From Hyperoplus lanceolatus (lineage: Eukaryota; Chordata; Actinopteri; Uranoscopiformes; Ammodytidae): 64,000 bases of DNA. Under the pieces are notes generated by a model, which saw nothing but the letters and a program-made list of their open reading frames with translations, had not been told where the DNA came from and did not search any database. The position numbers and the translations under genes were made by a program. Shown here one piece after another: positions 1 to 64,000 of this stretch. Positions within the stretch are counted from its first letter, which is position 1; each line of letters opens with the position of its first letter. The stretch lies in NCBI GenBank assembly GCA_026929865.2, contig CM049402.1, positions 15,357,501 to 15,421,500 of the forward strand, in the 5' to 3' direction.

Positions 1-94
1 GAAGTGCAATCACAAACTGCTACCTATATCCTGCTAATCTCCTGCATAAAGCATGCAGGGGGAAAAAATAGGAAAAGATTGTAGTTCTAATTTA

Positions 95-639
95 GACCAC
101 GCTACCCAGAATGCAATGGGAGCGATAGTCGCCGCACCTTCGCCGGGTGGAGCTTGTGAACGTGGGAACGCTTGTGGGTTGCTGCGGGTGGCTGGAGTAA
201 AAATTGTTTGACAGGGAGGTGAGGCGACCTGTGCACGGGGGATAGAAAGGAGAAGTTAGTTTCTCTCGAGTCGGAGGCAGTTTCCGAGTCAGCGGAGAGG
301 CTCACTTGAGAGCGACAAATGATTCGCAGGAGTCCAAGCAACAGGGCACGGAGCGAAATGCCAGGCACTGTCTCAGCCTTGAGCAGGGGGAAGCGCGACT
401 AGTAAGACACCGCAAAGCGGAAAAAAATTCAGGGAGGTGAGAATGCGAATGGTGCGAAGAAGATACCGAAATCAAACGAAATGGGAACGATGTAGCGTCG
501 CTGCGGCATTTCATATAGCTAGAACTCACGTTAGATAGCCAAGGAGCTAGCAGGTTAAAGTTATCCAGAGCCCGGTGGCGTCTGTTGAATCACAAGAGTT
601 CAACCACTATCAGCGAAACCCAAGAAGACAAATAGGAAG
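95..639 (+). promoter_or_regulatory. atp11c: Putative atp11c promoter and 5' UTR
   Basis: This stretch lies directly upstream of the first coding exon. It is richer in CpG than the intron behind it and has no clear TATA box, which suits a housekeeping-type promoter. A ZNF143/THAP11-like core (CCCAGAATGCA) lies at 105-115. The transcription start cannot be placed from sequence alone and is inferred to lie between about 130 and 600. Several short ORFs on the minus strand here look like chance. Confidence 0.5.
105..115 (+). promoter_or_regulatory. ZNF143/SBS-like promoter motif
   Basis: CTACCCAGAATGCAATGG (102-119) matches the core of the SBS motif bound by ZNF143 and THAP11, which is common close to vertebrate transcription starts. 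The preceding ACTACA half is not well kept. It lies about 530 bp before the atp11c start codon, so it fits a promoter position. Confidence 0.45.
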
Positions 640-54508
<53,869 letters not shown>

Positions 54509-55644
54509 ACAGGTACCAGCCCACCCTTTAGGACATTTAAGCCACTCTAAGACCCCCGTATAGTCCCCAACTCTTGACTTCTCAGGAGATAATCAAAGGC
54601 ACAATGTAATACAGGCCACATTCAACAGGACCCAGTGTGTTCTTATAGGTTGTGTAAGCTGTTGATGGCTGGCTGACAAGTTTAGTATCAACATAAAGTA
54701 GTCAAACGGTGAATTTCTTTAACATTTGAATGCAACCCATGGCTAAATATTTGCAAATTTGAATGATTTTATTTTCTCTTTTGTGGGGGGAGGGGATACA
54801 GACATACTGCTCTCAGCATCCCTTTGGAAGCCAAGCTTATATTACCTTCTGCATGTGCCTTAAAAAAACACAAAAAAAAGTGAATGTCCATCTAATTTTT
54901 GGAGCTAGAATGAGAGAGTGTAAGGTGTCTGTGTCAGTTTGCCTGGGTTTTCTTACTTGAAAGTGTGAACCAACAGCGCTGGTCTGTGATTGTAACTGAC
55001 ATCCATGTACTGTTTGTGACTTGGTGATTTGGCAGTGGTCGTGTTGTTTCGTCCTGTGTGTACGTCCAAACCTGTGTCGGTTGTCGCTGCCTGCTTATTT
55101 TCTTGGCAATTAATGGATGCATTTGTGAGTGCTGAGCTTAGCTCACTGCATGATGTGACTTTGCCTTAAACTCAGACCGGATGCTGCTGCATTACATACA
55201 GGGGGTGACAACAAAATGAACGGAAACATCACATGATAAAATATATTTAAAGAAATTGTCAGTAGGTAAATGTGCTATAAAACTGTTCAATGTTACATAC
55301 ATGAATACATCAATCAATAGGAGCCAGTTATGTGATTGGCTGTTAATTTGGTCCGAATAAGTTACATGATGAAAAAAAATAAGCTAATAACATAGTGATT
55401 TATAAAGCAAAATAACACCCTCTTTTATATATAGCCTAGTTAAAATGTGTTGTATTCTTTCACATTTCCATAGTTTACTATATAGTTTATGTTTACGTAT
55501 TTATATTTATTTTCCTCACCCCCTGTAGGTAGGTCTGAATGTCTCACCTTCCCATCACTGTTGACCAGGGACCAATATCTATATAGCATCAGGCTTTTTG
55601 CAACAGCTTTCACAGTTTAACCTGCCTTTCTATTCTCCCAATAG
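54509..55644. other. Sequence between alternative last exons
   Basis: Either 3' UTR of the main form or intron if the donor at 54513 is used. No strong AATAAA was noticed here, which favours splicing onward. Otherwise ordinary sequence. Confidence 0.45.
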
Positions 55645-55676
55645 CTGTCAGAGGACGGCCTCCTGCAAACATCCAG
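55645..55676 (+). CDS. atp11c: Candidate 32-nt alternative microexon of atp11c
   Basis: CCAATAG acceptor, 32 nt, donor GTAAAA. From exon 28 it would read LSEDGLLQTS and leave phase 2. The exon at 55979 is then read in another frame to a stop at 56115-56117, giving a 56-residue serine-rich tail. It could instead be a 3' UTR exon joined to 54512. Only the splice-site context supports it. Confidence 0.35.
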
Positions 55677-55978
55677 GTAAAATGACAGGCTAAACTGCCT
55701 CTATCTGTTCAGTCAGTATCTCTGCTAAGCTTCAACAGATCTGTTGACCTGGGTGAAATTGTGAGCGTTTTCTTTACTAATTTTCTGCTTGTCTCTGGTG
55801 ACGGGGGGGAAGGTGTCTTTGAATTGTTTTTCATTGTATCGTGATATGTGGCCAATCACCGCTTATTCTCTGATGATTTTGGGTGATTTCGTTCTGCTCC
55901 TCTTTTTTTGACACATGTTCTTGAGGAAATGGGTTGGAAGTATTAAAAAAAAAATCTTGTCTGCTTGTGCTTTTCCAG

Positions 55979-56029
55979 ATCGCAGCTGTCACGCCACTAT
56001 CCTACAAGCACATGCGGGAGCGTGAGTGA
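55979..56029 (+). CDS. atp11c: atp11c alternative last exon, PLSYKH tail
   Basis: Acceptor TTTTCCAG, then 16 codons in phase 0 with exon 28 and TGA: IAAVTPLSYKHMRERE. PLSYKH corresponds to the LLxYKH motif described for the mammalian ATP11C-b tail, which restricts the flippase to part of the plasma membrane in polarised cells; here the first leucine is proline. This form would have 1133 aa. The exon continues as 3' UTR towards 58802. Confidence 0.75.
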   Translation: MAAVTPLSYKHMRERE

Positions 56030-57295
56030 AAGTCAGCAAGGACTCGCGACAACAGTGGCGTCCGTCACTTTCAGGGTCCCATGCCAGTCAGGCTGTCCGC
56101 AATCATGCCCGATCTGAAAAAAAGAAGAGGAAGAGGAAAAAAGAAAAGGAGAAAAAGAGAGATGTACTGACTTGGGGGGAAAAGCAATTGAAAAAGGGGT
56201 CTAGCAGTCTTTTGACATGCGTCTCTCTCCTCCGTCCTTCCCTGCCCCATCAAAACATCTCTTAACCCCCCACGCATGCCTGCAGAGCAGTGCCCTGCAT
56301 TATTTAAAAAAACATATCTACTTGGATGACAGGCATGAGTTTTCTTTCTTTCTCTACTTTTTTTAAAATACTAGCTTCGAAATGAATGCAAGTCTGCCTT
56401 GTCAGTCGCTCAACCCAACTGCTGTGTTTTAACAGGCAGTTGTATTATCCACTCCAAGAATGGTTCACCTGCATGAAAGAAGGCTTGATGGAATGCTTCA
56501 CTCCACTCCTTTTCAGTCACTGTATTCTGCACAAGGGTTTTATGGCGACATAATGTTCTCTGCAGTTACACTTTAACACGTTGTTCTACTTTACAGTTAT
56601 CACGCTTTTCAACGGTTATTCTTTAAGTTTGTAATTAATTTTATTTAGTTATTCAAGTAAATACACACGTCCACATTGCTCAAGATAGAAAGTTACTGAA
56701 GGGGATTTCAGTTGTCCACAGAGCAGCGAAACAGCCTGTTAGAACGGTTTTCTGGTTTACAGGCGATCATGTGATTGTTTGTTGCCAATGATGGGTCTGC
56801 ATTCTCTGTCAAATACTAAAATAGTAGTGTTTAATGGAGGCCATATTACCACTCAATCCAAAAAGTGTGTATGTGTTTGTATGTAAGATTGAGAGATATA
56901 GATTAGAGATGTTACGCATATCCTGGCAGTGAAACATTGCTCAGAGCGTGACCTAAATCTTCCAGCCTCAGAAATAATTTAAGAGTCCAATTAAGATGAG
57001 AAAATTAATATATGTGCTGTACTGTATATAGCTTAGAGACGTATGATAGCATCTTGCTCAAAGCCAAAAAATATATAGAGAAAATTACGTTATCAGATTC
57101 TGTCCACACGGGTGTGACCTGAAAGTGACGAATGAATTGTGTGCAACTGTCCTGGACCAGAGAAAAAGCCCGAAAATGTCTGACATGAAAACCAGGATTA
57201 CTTGAAACCTCGTTGATGTAGTTTAGTCAGACAATATTTTTCTGCACTATTAAGGAAACTGGTTTTCTTGATTAGCGAATGAATATATGCCTGAG

Positions 57296-57300
<5 letters not shown>

Positions 57301-57366
<66 letters not shown>
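57301..57366. repeat. (AC)n microsatellite, 66 bp
   Basis: Uninterrupted AC tract inside the presumed 3' UTR. Confidence 0.97.
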
Positions 57367-57367
<1 letters not shown>

Positions 57368-58796
57368 AGATATACGAGTTCCAAACGCACACAATAACCA
57401 CACGCGTTGTATTAAAAAATACACACATGCACTAAAGCCCTAAATGAGGTATTTATGTTCATTATCCATTTTCTAGTTTGCAATATTAGTGTCGGGCAGG
57501 TTGAAGGAGTGTAAAGAAAGTCAATTTCAGTCCTCAACATTGTTAAGGCCACTGAGACTCTATGCTTTATTTAATTTTTTTGTGTGTGAGTCAAATTTGC
57601 CAACCAACAGAATGATTGCGTGCGACTGTATGGCCATTTTTTCTTCCTTCCTGTGTGTAGTGCTATATACATTCCATTAATACATGCCATGAACACTTAT
57701 AGATATATAGATATACTGTTTTTGAATATATTTTCCTTTTCTTATCCACAAACCTTTGTTGTCTTTTTGACATATTTATTGTTACATGTAATTTTACTCA
57801 CAAATGTTATACTTTTATGATTGATAATCTTTTTTTTTTGTGGAGAGTGGTCAGCTTTGTGTTGAGTGAGTCTGTGTTACTCCAGCCCTGATGTGAAACC
57901 ATACCAATACCATTTGATAGTCTATGTCATACATGCAAAAGGCAGGCAGCCCCCCAATACACTCCCAACACCCCAAAATCAACCTCTGAACCTGTTCATA
58001 ACTCTTAGTTTACATTGATGAGTATCAGTCACTATTCATTTATGTTCGACTGTTTTGGAATCTGTTTGTATTTATACTTTACTAATTTACTGATCCCTGC
58101 ACAAACAAGAGCTCCCGTACAGCAGTTTCTAGTGTTGGCCTTGTATTTCACCTTACTGACTGTAGCCTAATATATCTGATCACCTTTGCAGAATAGCACA
58201 TGCAGTCATAATGCCAAATTGAGATTTTAAAAGTTAAGTTGGTGTTGATTTGTACTTAACAAATGGTAATATTTTAATGTCTTTCAACATCATTTTCTAC
58301 TAAAGACTAAAGCTTGTTTTTCTGATGGGTAGCAGGGGAAGCTGTTCTGTACGCACCTGCAGATTGAACCGGGCCTCTTGTGAGAGGGGCACACTGAGAG
58401 GGGCTGCCTGCTTCGTTAAAAAAATAATATCAAATAAAAAACCTTTAAGTGACATCAGAGATGCTATTTTCAGAGCTTAAAAAAATGTCTTGGAATCTAA
58501 TGTTTTGCTTGTCTAAAATGAAAGTATAAAAATAATGGATTGTATTTTTAGTGCAACCTTTTTCCAGCCACTTTTTTGTAAGATAATGAAAAGGTCCAAA
58601 AAAAGCAGGAGAGGCTCTGCAGTTGTGGGCGCTGTCCCGGTCTGTGAGGGGGGAGGGGGGGTGGTGGGAGGTGGACATATTCAGGCACCTCACCTCAGCA
58701 GGGACACCTCGCCACCTCCGGCCTCAACACTCCAAACCTCCAAGCTGAATGTACCTCTTTGAAACTATGTCTATTCAAAACCTGAAGATTTTCTGT

Positions 58797-58802
58797 AATA
58801 AA
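58797..58802 (+). promoter_or_regulatory. atp11c: Candidate distal poly(A) signal AATAAA
   Basis: TCTGTAATAAAGCAG with a GT/T-rich stretch soon after (GTTTTGAAG, GTGCTTTCTT). It is the best candidate for the end of the atp11c transcript before the MITE at 58858. Confidence 0.55.
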
Positions 58803-58857
58803 GCAGAATGTTTTGAAGATAAACCAACATCTCCTTAGTGCTTTCTTACTCCGACAG

Positions 58858-59178
58858 TTAAAGGTGGAGTCAGCGAATCTGGAAAATTCCTCTTGTCAAA
58901 ATCCCCCTTTTGTCAAAATATGTGAATATCTACTCACGGTCCGTACTGAGTGTGTGCTGAGAAAAAATCTGGCGTAAAAGGTAAATGCGGTAGGGGATCG
59001 TGAGGAGTTATATTTACTGAGCCCCTAGTTTCTAGTGTGCACCAGGAACTATCTAGTTTGCAGAATGTTTTTTTTTTCTTTCTGCCATGTCACTTTAGGG
59101 GCTCCGTAGATATTCACTGATTTTGACAAAAAACTATTTTGGACAAGCATTCTCTAGAATAGCTGACTCCACCTTTAA
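58858..59178. mobile_element. GGAGTCAGCGA-type MITE, copy 4
   Basis: TTAAAGGTGGAGTCAGCGAA at the left is mirrored by GCTGACTCCACCTTTAA at the right. This is the best-preserved member of the family at 7880, 31636 and 40582. The TTAA at both ends could be part of the repeat or the target duplication. Confidence 0.8.
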
Positions 59179-60336
59179 GTCAGCATTTTTCTGTGTGATG
59201 TCAGGCTGTGTGGGCGGCTGAGAGTGTGTTTGTGTGCACTTGACCACACTAAGCAGATGCTGTGCAGTAATGAGATGGCAGAGAGGCTAAGCTGGATCAG
59301 CTGAGTGGCTGCTGCTCCACCATTGCAATTCAAGCCCTTGGAATCACTATGTAGAGAGATTTACATATACTGTACATGCATATACAAGTTTCCTCCACTG
59401 TTAATGAGCACTGACCCATTCGGAGTAAAGTTGTGGGCTGAGCAGCGTTGGGAGTTGAGCTGAGAAAAGGCCCTGTGTATCAGTATGTACACAATGACAC
59501 CCTTTCATATTTGCTTGAATGTGATTGTTGTGTATTAAGGGCCGTGCTTCGCATGGGGCCAAACTTGTTGGCTGAGGGTGCGGTAGATTTAGATTTTTTC
59601 ACAAAAGATCTATTCTCTGCTGTGTTTGCATCTAATGTTAAAGCAAAGCTGGAGAAAGTGAGGACATGATTGTGGCAGCCAGACTGCCTAACAATCCAGC
59701 CTACTGTAGTACAGTCACCATTATACTGAAGGCATAGAAAACAGCTTAAAAAAGGGAGCATGAAGGAGTTTAAAGTGAGAGGAAAATTTGGGAGGGAGTG
59801 TTGGCAGTGAGTCAGGAGTAGACTTGAGCTCCACACGGTGCAGAGCTGACGCACTAAAGCTTAGAGAGAGAGAGGGAGGGAGGGAAGGAGAGAGGGAGGG
59901 GCGACAGTGGGACAGACAGCAGTGGCCAGATGGAGCACTGTTTGTTTTGAAGTAGCTGACTGCTGCTGAGAGCAGGACATTCTGCCTGCACTAGGTGTGT
60001 GTGTGTGTGTGTGAGGGGGGAAAATCACATCACATTCACAACAGGACAGCAAACCAATGTTTTTTGTACTTATGTGGACATATTCTCTGTTCTAACTGTG
60101 TGGAGGCACCCTATGCAGCTCAAGGTCAGGAAGATCCAGCAGCCTGAGCCTGACGGAAGTGTCCCATCTGGAGCTGTGGGCCGGCAGAGGCAGGTGGTGG
60201 CTATAACTTCCCCTCTCTGTTGCTCCTAGCCTCCCCATCACAGGGACACTATGCAGGGCTATAGGACTCTACAGAGGATGTGAGGCCTGGAGCTTTTACT
60301 AGTCCCAGCCCGATCCCTTTGGAGTAGCAGAAGGGA
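59179..60336 (+). promoter_or_regulatory. Intergenic region and probable 5' UTR/promoter of the next gene
   Basis: A purine-rich AGAG/GGAGGGA tract lies at 59862-59897 and a short GT tract at 59996-60013. The stretch just before the ATG at 60337 is GC-richer than its surroundings. The 73-codon ORF at 59448-59669 is not convincing. The transcription start is unknown. Confidence 0.35.
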
Positions 60337-60451
60337 ATGGGCCCAGCCTCACTGCAGGAGGAGAGCGAGCCGGAGAAAGAGCCCAAGGAGAAGATGGAGA
60401 GCTACCGCTACCTCCTGCAGGCCGGCTCCCAGCTAGAGAGCACTCTGCAGC
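60337..60451 (+). CDS. Probable first coding exon of a downstream gene (mcf2-like by position)
   Basis: ATG with G at -3 and +4 begins 38 codons: MGPASLQEESEPEKEPKEKM, then SYRYLLQAGSQLESTLQ after one glutamate, then a strong donor GTGAGT at 60452. The first part is acidic and disordered; the second is amphipathic. In mammals the gene after ATP11C in the same direction is MCF2, a Rho guanine nucleotide exchange factor with alternative first exons, so this may be its fish counterpart. I do not recognise the peptide itself and the gene name is an inference from order only. Confidence 0.5.
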
Positions 60452-61278
60452 GTGAGTTGGCTATACACTATTCTGACAGCCATTATTTTTAACTTTTGGC
60501 AGGAGGCTTTCTGAATACTACTCTGCTGTATCTGCTCTAAAAACTGTCTCCCCATTGTTTCATGGCACAGTTCAGCAGACTGAATGGTAAAACAGCACTG
60601 TAGCAGTGAGTCCATTAAGTTTGATAAATGGTGTTCATGTGGGACTTCTGAGAACCATTACAACTGGAGAACTGCATGAATCTCAGGCCAGTCAGTGTTA
60701 TTGATGTGCCAGTTCCTGCAGCTTTTTTTTGCTCCCTTACGGTATGCCACCACTGCAGGGATTATGTCAGCTATTTTAAGCCACCACAGATGAATAGATA
60801 TTTATCCATCTAACGATTTGTTATCAGAGTCTCTGCACTGACTGTTGTGTGTTGATCAGCGATGGAAGCTAAATCCACTGCTGTTGATGGCAACAAACCC
60901 CATTCCTAAGAAGATACTAAGTTTATTGCAGGTGTCATCATTTATTAGGGTGTTTTTATGTAGTGTGTTGTTATACTGCAGCTATAGTAAACAAAAGGAA
61001 TACAAAGAGGAAAGGACCATAAACATGCCCATAACAGTGTGAATATATACATATGTTTTTTAAAGCACAACAAACAATTTTACCCTCATCAGTTGGTACT
61101 CAAATTCTCAAATTGGAGAGTGACGATAAGACGATTGACAGAATTAGTGCTGATGTGACCGACAGCTCTAAGCTAATGTAATTACTTTGGGGTCATGACA
61201 ACCTTAAGTTATTGTTTAATTGATGGGCCTTTGCCTCCTTATGTCTTGCGTGGTTTCATGACACCTGGTTCTTGTGTT

Positions 61279-61321
<43 letters not shown>

Positions 61322-64000
61322 CAGAGCCAAGCAGGGAAAAGGCCACACTGAGTTTCTATTTATAACAATTCTTTTTTATTCTCTCTACGTGTGAAACTTG
61401 AGCCTTGCCCTCTGGGTTTGTTGCTAATCTTCTTACAGGTGAGGCATTGGTGAGTGTAAAGAACACACTGCTGTATATACAATAATAACAAGAGACTCAT
61501 CATTTATATCATGGGGCAATGATACATTATCCCTTCTACAGCTCACCTATTGACCTGCCGAATATCATTGTCAAAATAATATTCTAACGCTCCTGCTCCA
61601 CTTATTCCCATATGTGTGTGAGCCTTCTAGTAAAATCTAAAATCTGCTTTTTATGTGTGTTAAAATAATTTTAAATCACTATTTTTGTCTCTAATATTCG
61701 ACACTTATCTGACAGTTGAAACGCTTTATTTGGCATACAAATTGACCGACATTCAAGCTGCTTTCATCTCGTACTCTTCAGCTGATGACACTCACTGCTT
61801 TAGGGGCCTGAACTCCCACACTCACTCACATAACGCAAATGATTGATATTTTAACCCTGAAGATTTTCACCATAAATGAGCTCATAAAATTCTCTTTCTA
61901 AAAATGTACCCCGTTGTTGTATCTACAGCAGTAAGGTAGGTCACAAACAGCCTAATAAATAAGATACAACACAGAACCAGGTGAATCATGATAACCACAT
62001 CCCCGCATTACTGACAGACCGAATCCAAACCTCATGTCACGCATGCTGCAAAATCTGCTCATTGAAGGGCTTAAGGGCTGCTCCGGCGAAGATATGTGAA
62101 GCTATTGTGTAGGGTTTATCCATCAAGCCTTTCTGCTCTAAAACCAATCTAATTTTCATGTATCCCAGCAGGTCGTCAAGCTTCTTCTACCATTTGCTAT
62201 CAGAATGCAGCCACCCACCAGTCTAATCCCCTTAGCATTGGAAGCTTTGTTTAGCAAAATATCTCATGACCTAAAAGCAGCGTGAGGCTAGGCCTCTGTG
62301 TACTATGAAAACGTTTGTATGTGTAAGAGGGGATTTCTTGCTCTGCAAAGGATTACATGTGTCCGCTTTTTGGGTCTGCAACATCCATGCTGGGTATGTG
62401 TGTACTCTGTACACTTCAAGCAGCCTCGTGTTGCTGTCATTCTGTAAGATACACTATTTCATGGTACTATGTTGCACTGGACCATCAGTAAGTTAGCCAT
62501 GATGGAAAATAAATATTCCCTAAGAAAAGACCGATTGCTGATTTTCTGCATAGACCACTTTAGTTAATATATACTGTATGTTCAAATAGCCTTAACATGT
62601 TTGGGTTTATTGTTTTGCCAGCCTATTCATTTGACGTCTTACTGTTTGAATGGCCTACAACACGTTTAAATAACAGGTTGACATCTTAGACACACTTCAA
62701 ATTGAGAGATTTAATTTTTTTTTACTTTGACATAAGGTCCATTTCTGCTGTTCAATGCTGATTGAAAAGCCCCTGTGATTCAAAGTACAGGAGGGTGAAT
62801 GTTTTTTTTTTCTTCATGAGCTGTATGTAAAGAAAGCAGTGTCGATGGTTATCACTGTTTGGACAACAGAGATGAGCTCTCTGCCTTCAGCTTTGTATGC
62901 AGACTTTAAGGATTGGCCTGGCTCGGGGTCTGTTTGACTGGCAGTAAATCCCTGTTTCCATTCCACAGCGGAAAAGATTTCCCCTTTCTCCCGCCTGCAA
63001 GAGCAGAAGAGCAAACAGAGGTTATTTGACATTGGCCCATGTGCACACTATGCTGCACGTCACCCGGAAAGGTCATGACGCAAACTCAACGGAAGCCAGA
63101 TCGTTTCCTGTATGACATATATTAAGCACACTGGGATCGGTTTGTTTCTGAATATATTTTGAGTATTACATGAGCTTTGATTACATGTAACTGCTTCAAA
63201 TGCGTCTGTATTAAGTGAGTTAATCATGCTAAACACTGTCAGGGCACAGGGCATGCTTGACAAGGCATTTCATTTGGCAGTGTCGTATAAAAACAAATTC
63301 AGTCATGTGATGGGCTTGCAGTTGGGCAGAGTGGGTGAAGGGGAGAGTGCGGTTTCTCCACAAACTGACGAGTTTATTAACAGCGTTGCAGTTTGCTGCA
63401 CAGACTGTTTCTGGGATCAAACACAGTGGAGGGCTGCAGTGTGCGTGCTTTTTTCTTCCTTTGCCTGTTTTTTTTCAAACTCCCAATTTAAGTCCACTCA
63501 AAATTAGATTAAGTTTTTTTTGATAATCCCTATCAGTCATCTACTGTGTATTATACAAATTTCACAATTTAAAAAAATGCCTGTTTAATGTAAAACACTC
63601 AATCATGGCATCTTCGGCATAACATTATATCACTTCATTTATGACCTGTTTCCACTTGCTGAAGGTATTTCAGCATGGGGTATTACTGGTTATATAACCA
63701 TTCTAGTGTGATGGTAACTTTACCCTGCCTCTATATTGGTGCACAGTTCAGCCTTTTTGTGCTGCTCTGGCCCGGCATGGCTCAGCTCCTCTCTGTTACA
63801 GACATGCATCAAATATTCAGCAGGTACCGGGAGAGTTCATTACCTGCTCCCTGATACGCCTGACAGACAATATTACTGCAGTGGGATGCATGGAAAAGTA
63901 ACACTGGCTCCTCCCTTCCTCCCTCTCTCTCTCTTCCTCTCTGTTTTGCCTGTGTTCATCATTTTCCGACTTAATTTTTTATGTCTCTATCCATTATTGA
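60452..64000 (+). other. Intron of the downstream gene, running off the window
   Basis: No further coding exon was recognised. Contents are a GT tract at 61285-61316 and ordinary AT-rich DNA. A CT-rich patch lies at about 63911-63940. Confidence 0.45.
61285..61316. repeat. (GT)n microsatellite
   Basis: GT tract of about 32 bp after TGTTTGTGTTT. Confidence 0.93.

Larger units (their letters stand above)
56030..58802 (+). other. atp11c: Presumed long 3' UTR of atp11c
   Basis: Runs from the stop at 56027-56029 to the signal at 58797. It contains a CA microsatellite and many AT-rich stretches, with AATAAA also at 58433-58438. No other gene was recognised here. Confidence 0.55.

Noticed and set aside
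59448-59669. 73-codon plus-strand ORF between the two genes
   Set aside because: No splice context, no homology that I recognise, and the following donor is poor.

Overview
This is vertebrate nuclear DNA, most likely from a ray-finned (teleost) fish. The evidence is intron-split genes with GT-AG junctions, long (CA/TG)n microsatellites, a dense set of hAT, Tc1 and MITE-type DNA transposons, an L2/CR1-type LINE and a tRNA-derived SINE. There is no bacterial organisation, operon or CRISPR array.

One gene dominates the window. It is a complete type IV P-type ATPase (phospholipid flippase) on the + strand, best called atp11c. I could place 29 coding exons from 640 to 54508. All junctions keep frame and give a 1151-residue protein, against about 1130 for mammalian ATP11C. 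It carries DGES (actuator), DKTGT (phosphorylation aspartate D404), KGAD (nucleotide binding), TGDK, GDGAND (P-domain hinge), the P4-type proline motif PVSM in TM4, and ten membrane segments. The C-terminus is alternative: the common exon 28 can join in frame to a terminal exon at 52966 (STIFMLSQT tail), 54404 (SARPLL...FSDES tail) or 55979 (PLSYKH tail). A 32-nt microexon at 55645 could put the last of these in another frame.

Layout. 1-666: promoter and first coding exon, with a ZNF143-like site at 105-115. 667-25542: a 24.9-kb first intron that is largely a transposon graveyard (several hATs with exact 8-bp duplications, a nearly intact Tc1-like transposase gene with one premature stop, nested MITEs, a LINE fragment, a SINE). 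25543-51707: exons 2-28, with further MITEs in introns 3, 12, 13, 18, 19 and 23. 51708-58802: alternative last exons and 3' UTR, with a final poly(A) signal at 58797. 58803-60336: short intergenic region with one MITE. 60337-60451: a probable first coding exon of the next gene on the same strand. By conserved vertebrate order (ATP11C followed by MCF2 in the same orientation) it may be an mcf2-type gene, but its 38 codons alone do not prove that. 60452-64000: intron of that gene, nothing else recognised.

No wholly new biological system is evident. The best leads are the alternative C-terminal cassette, a hAT MITE whose end appears to supply the intron 19 branch point, a DQLD-G caspase-like site in the flippase, and two TIR element families (TAGGGGAGAAC and TAGCCTGG), one copy of which is nested inside the other.
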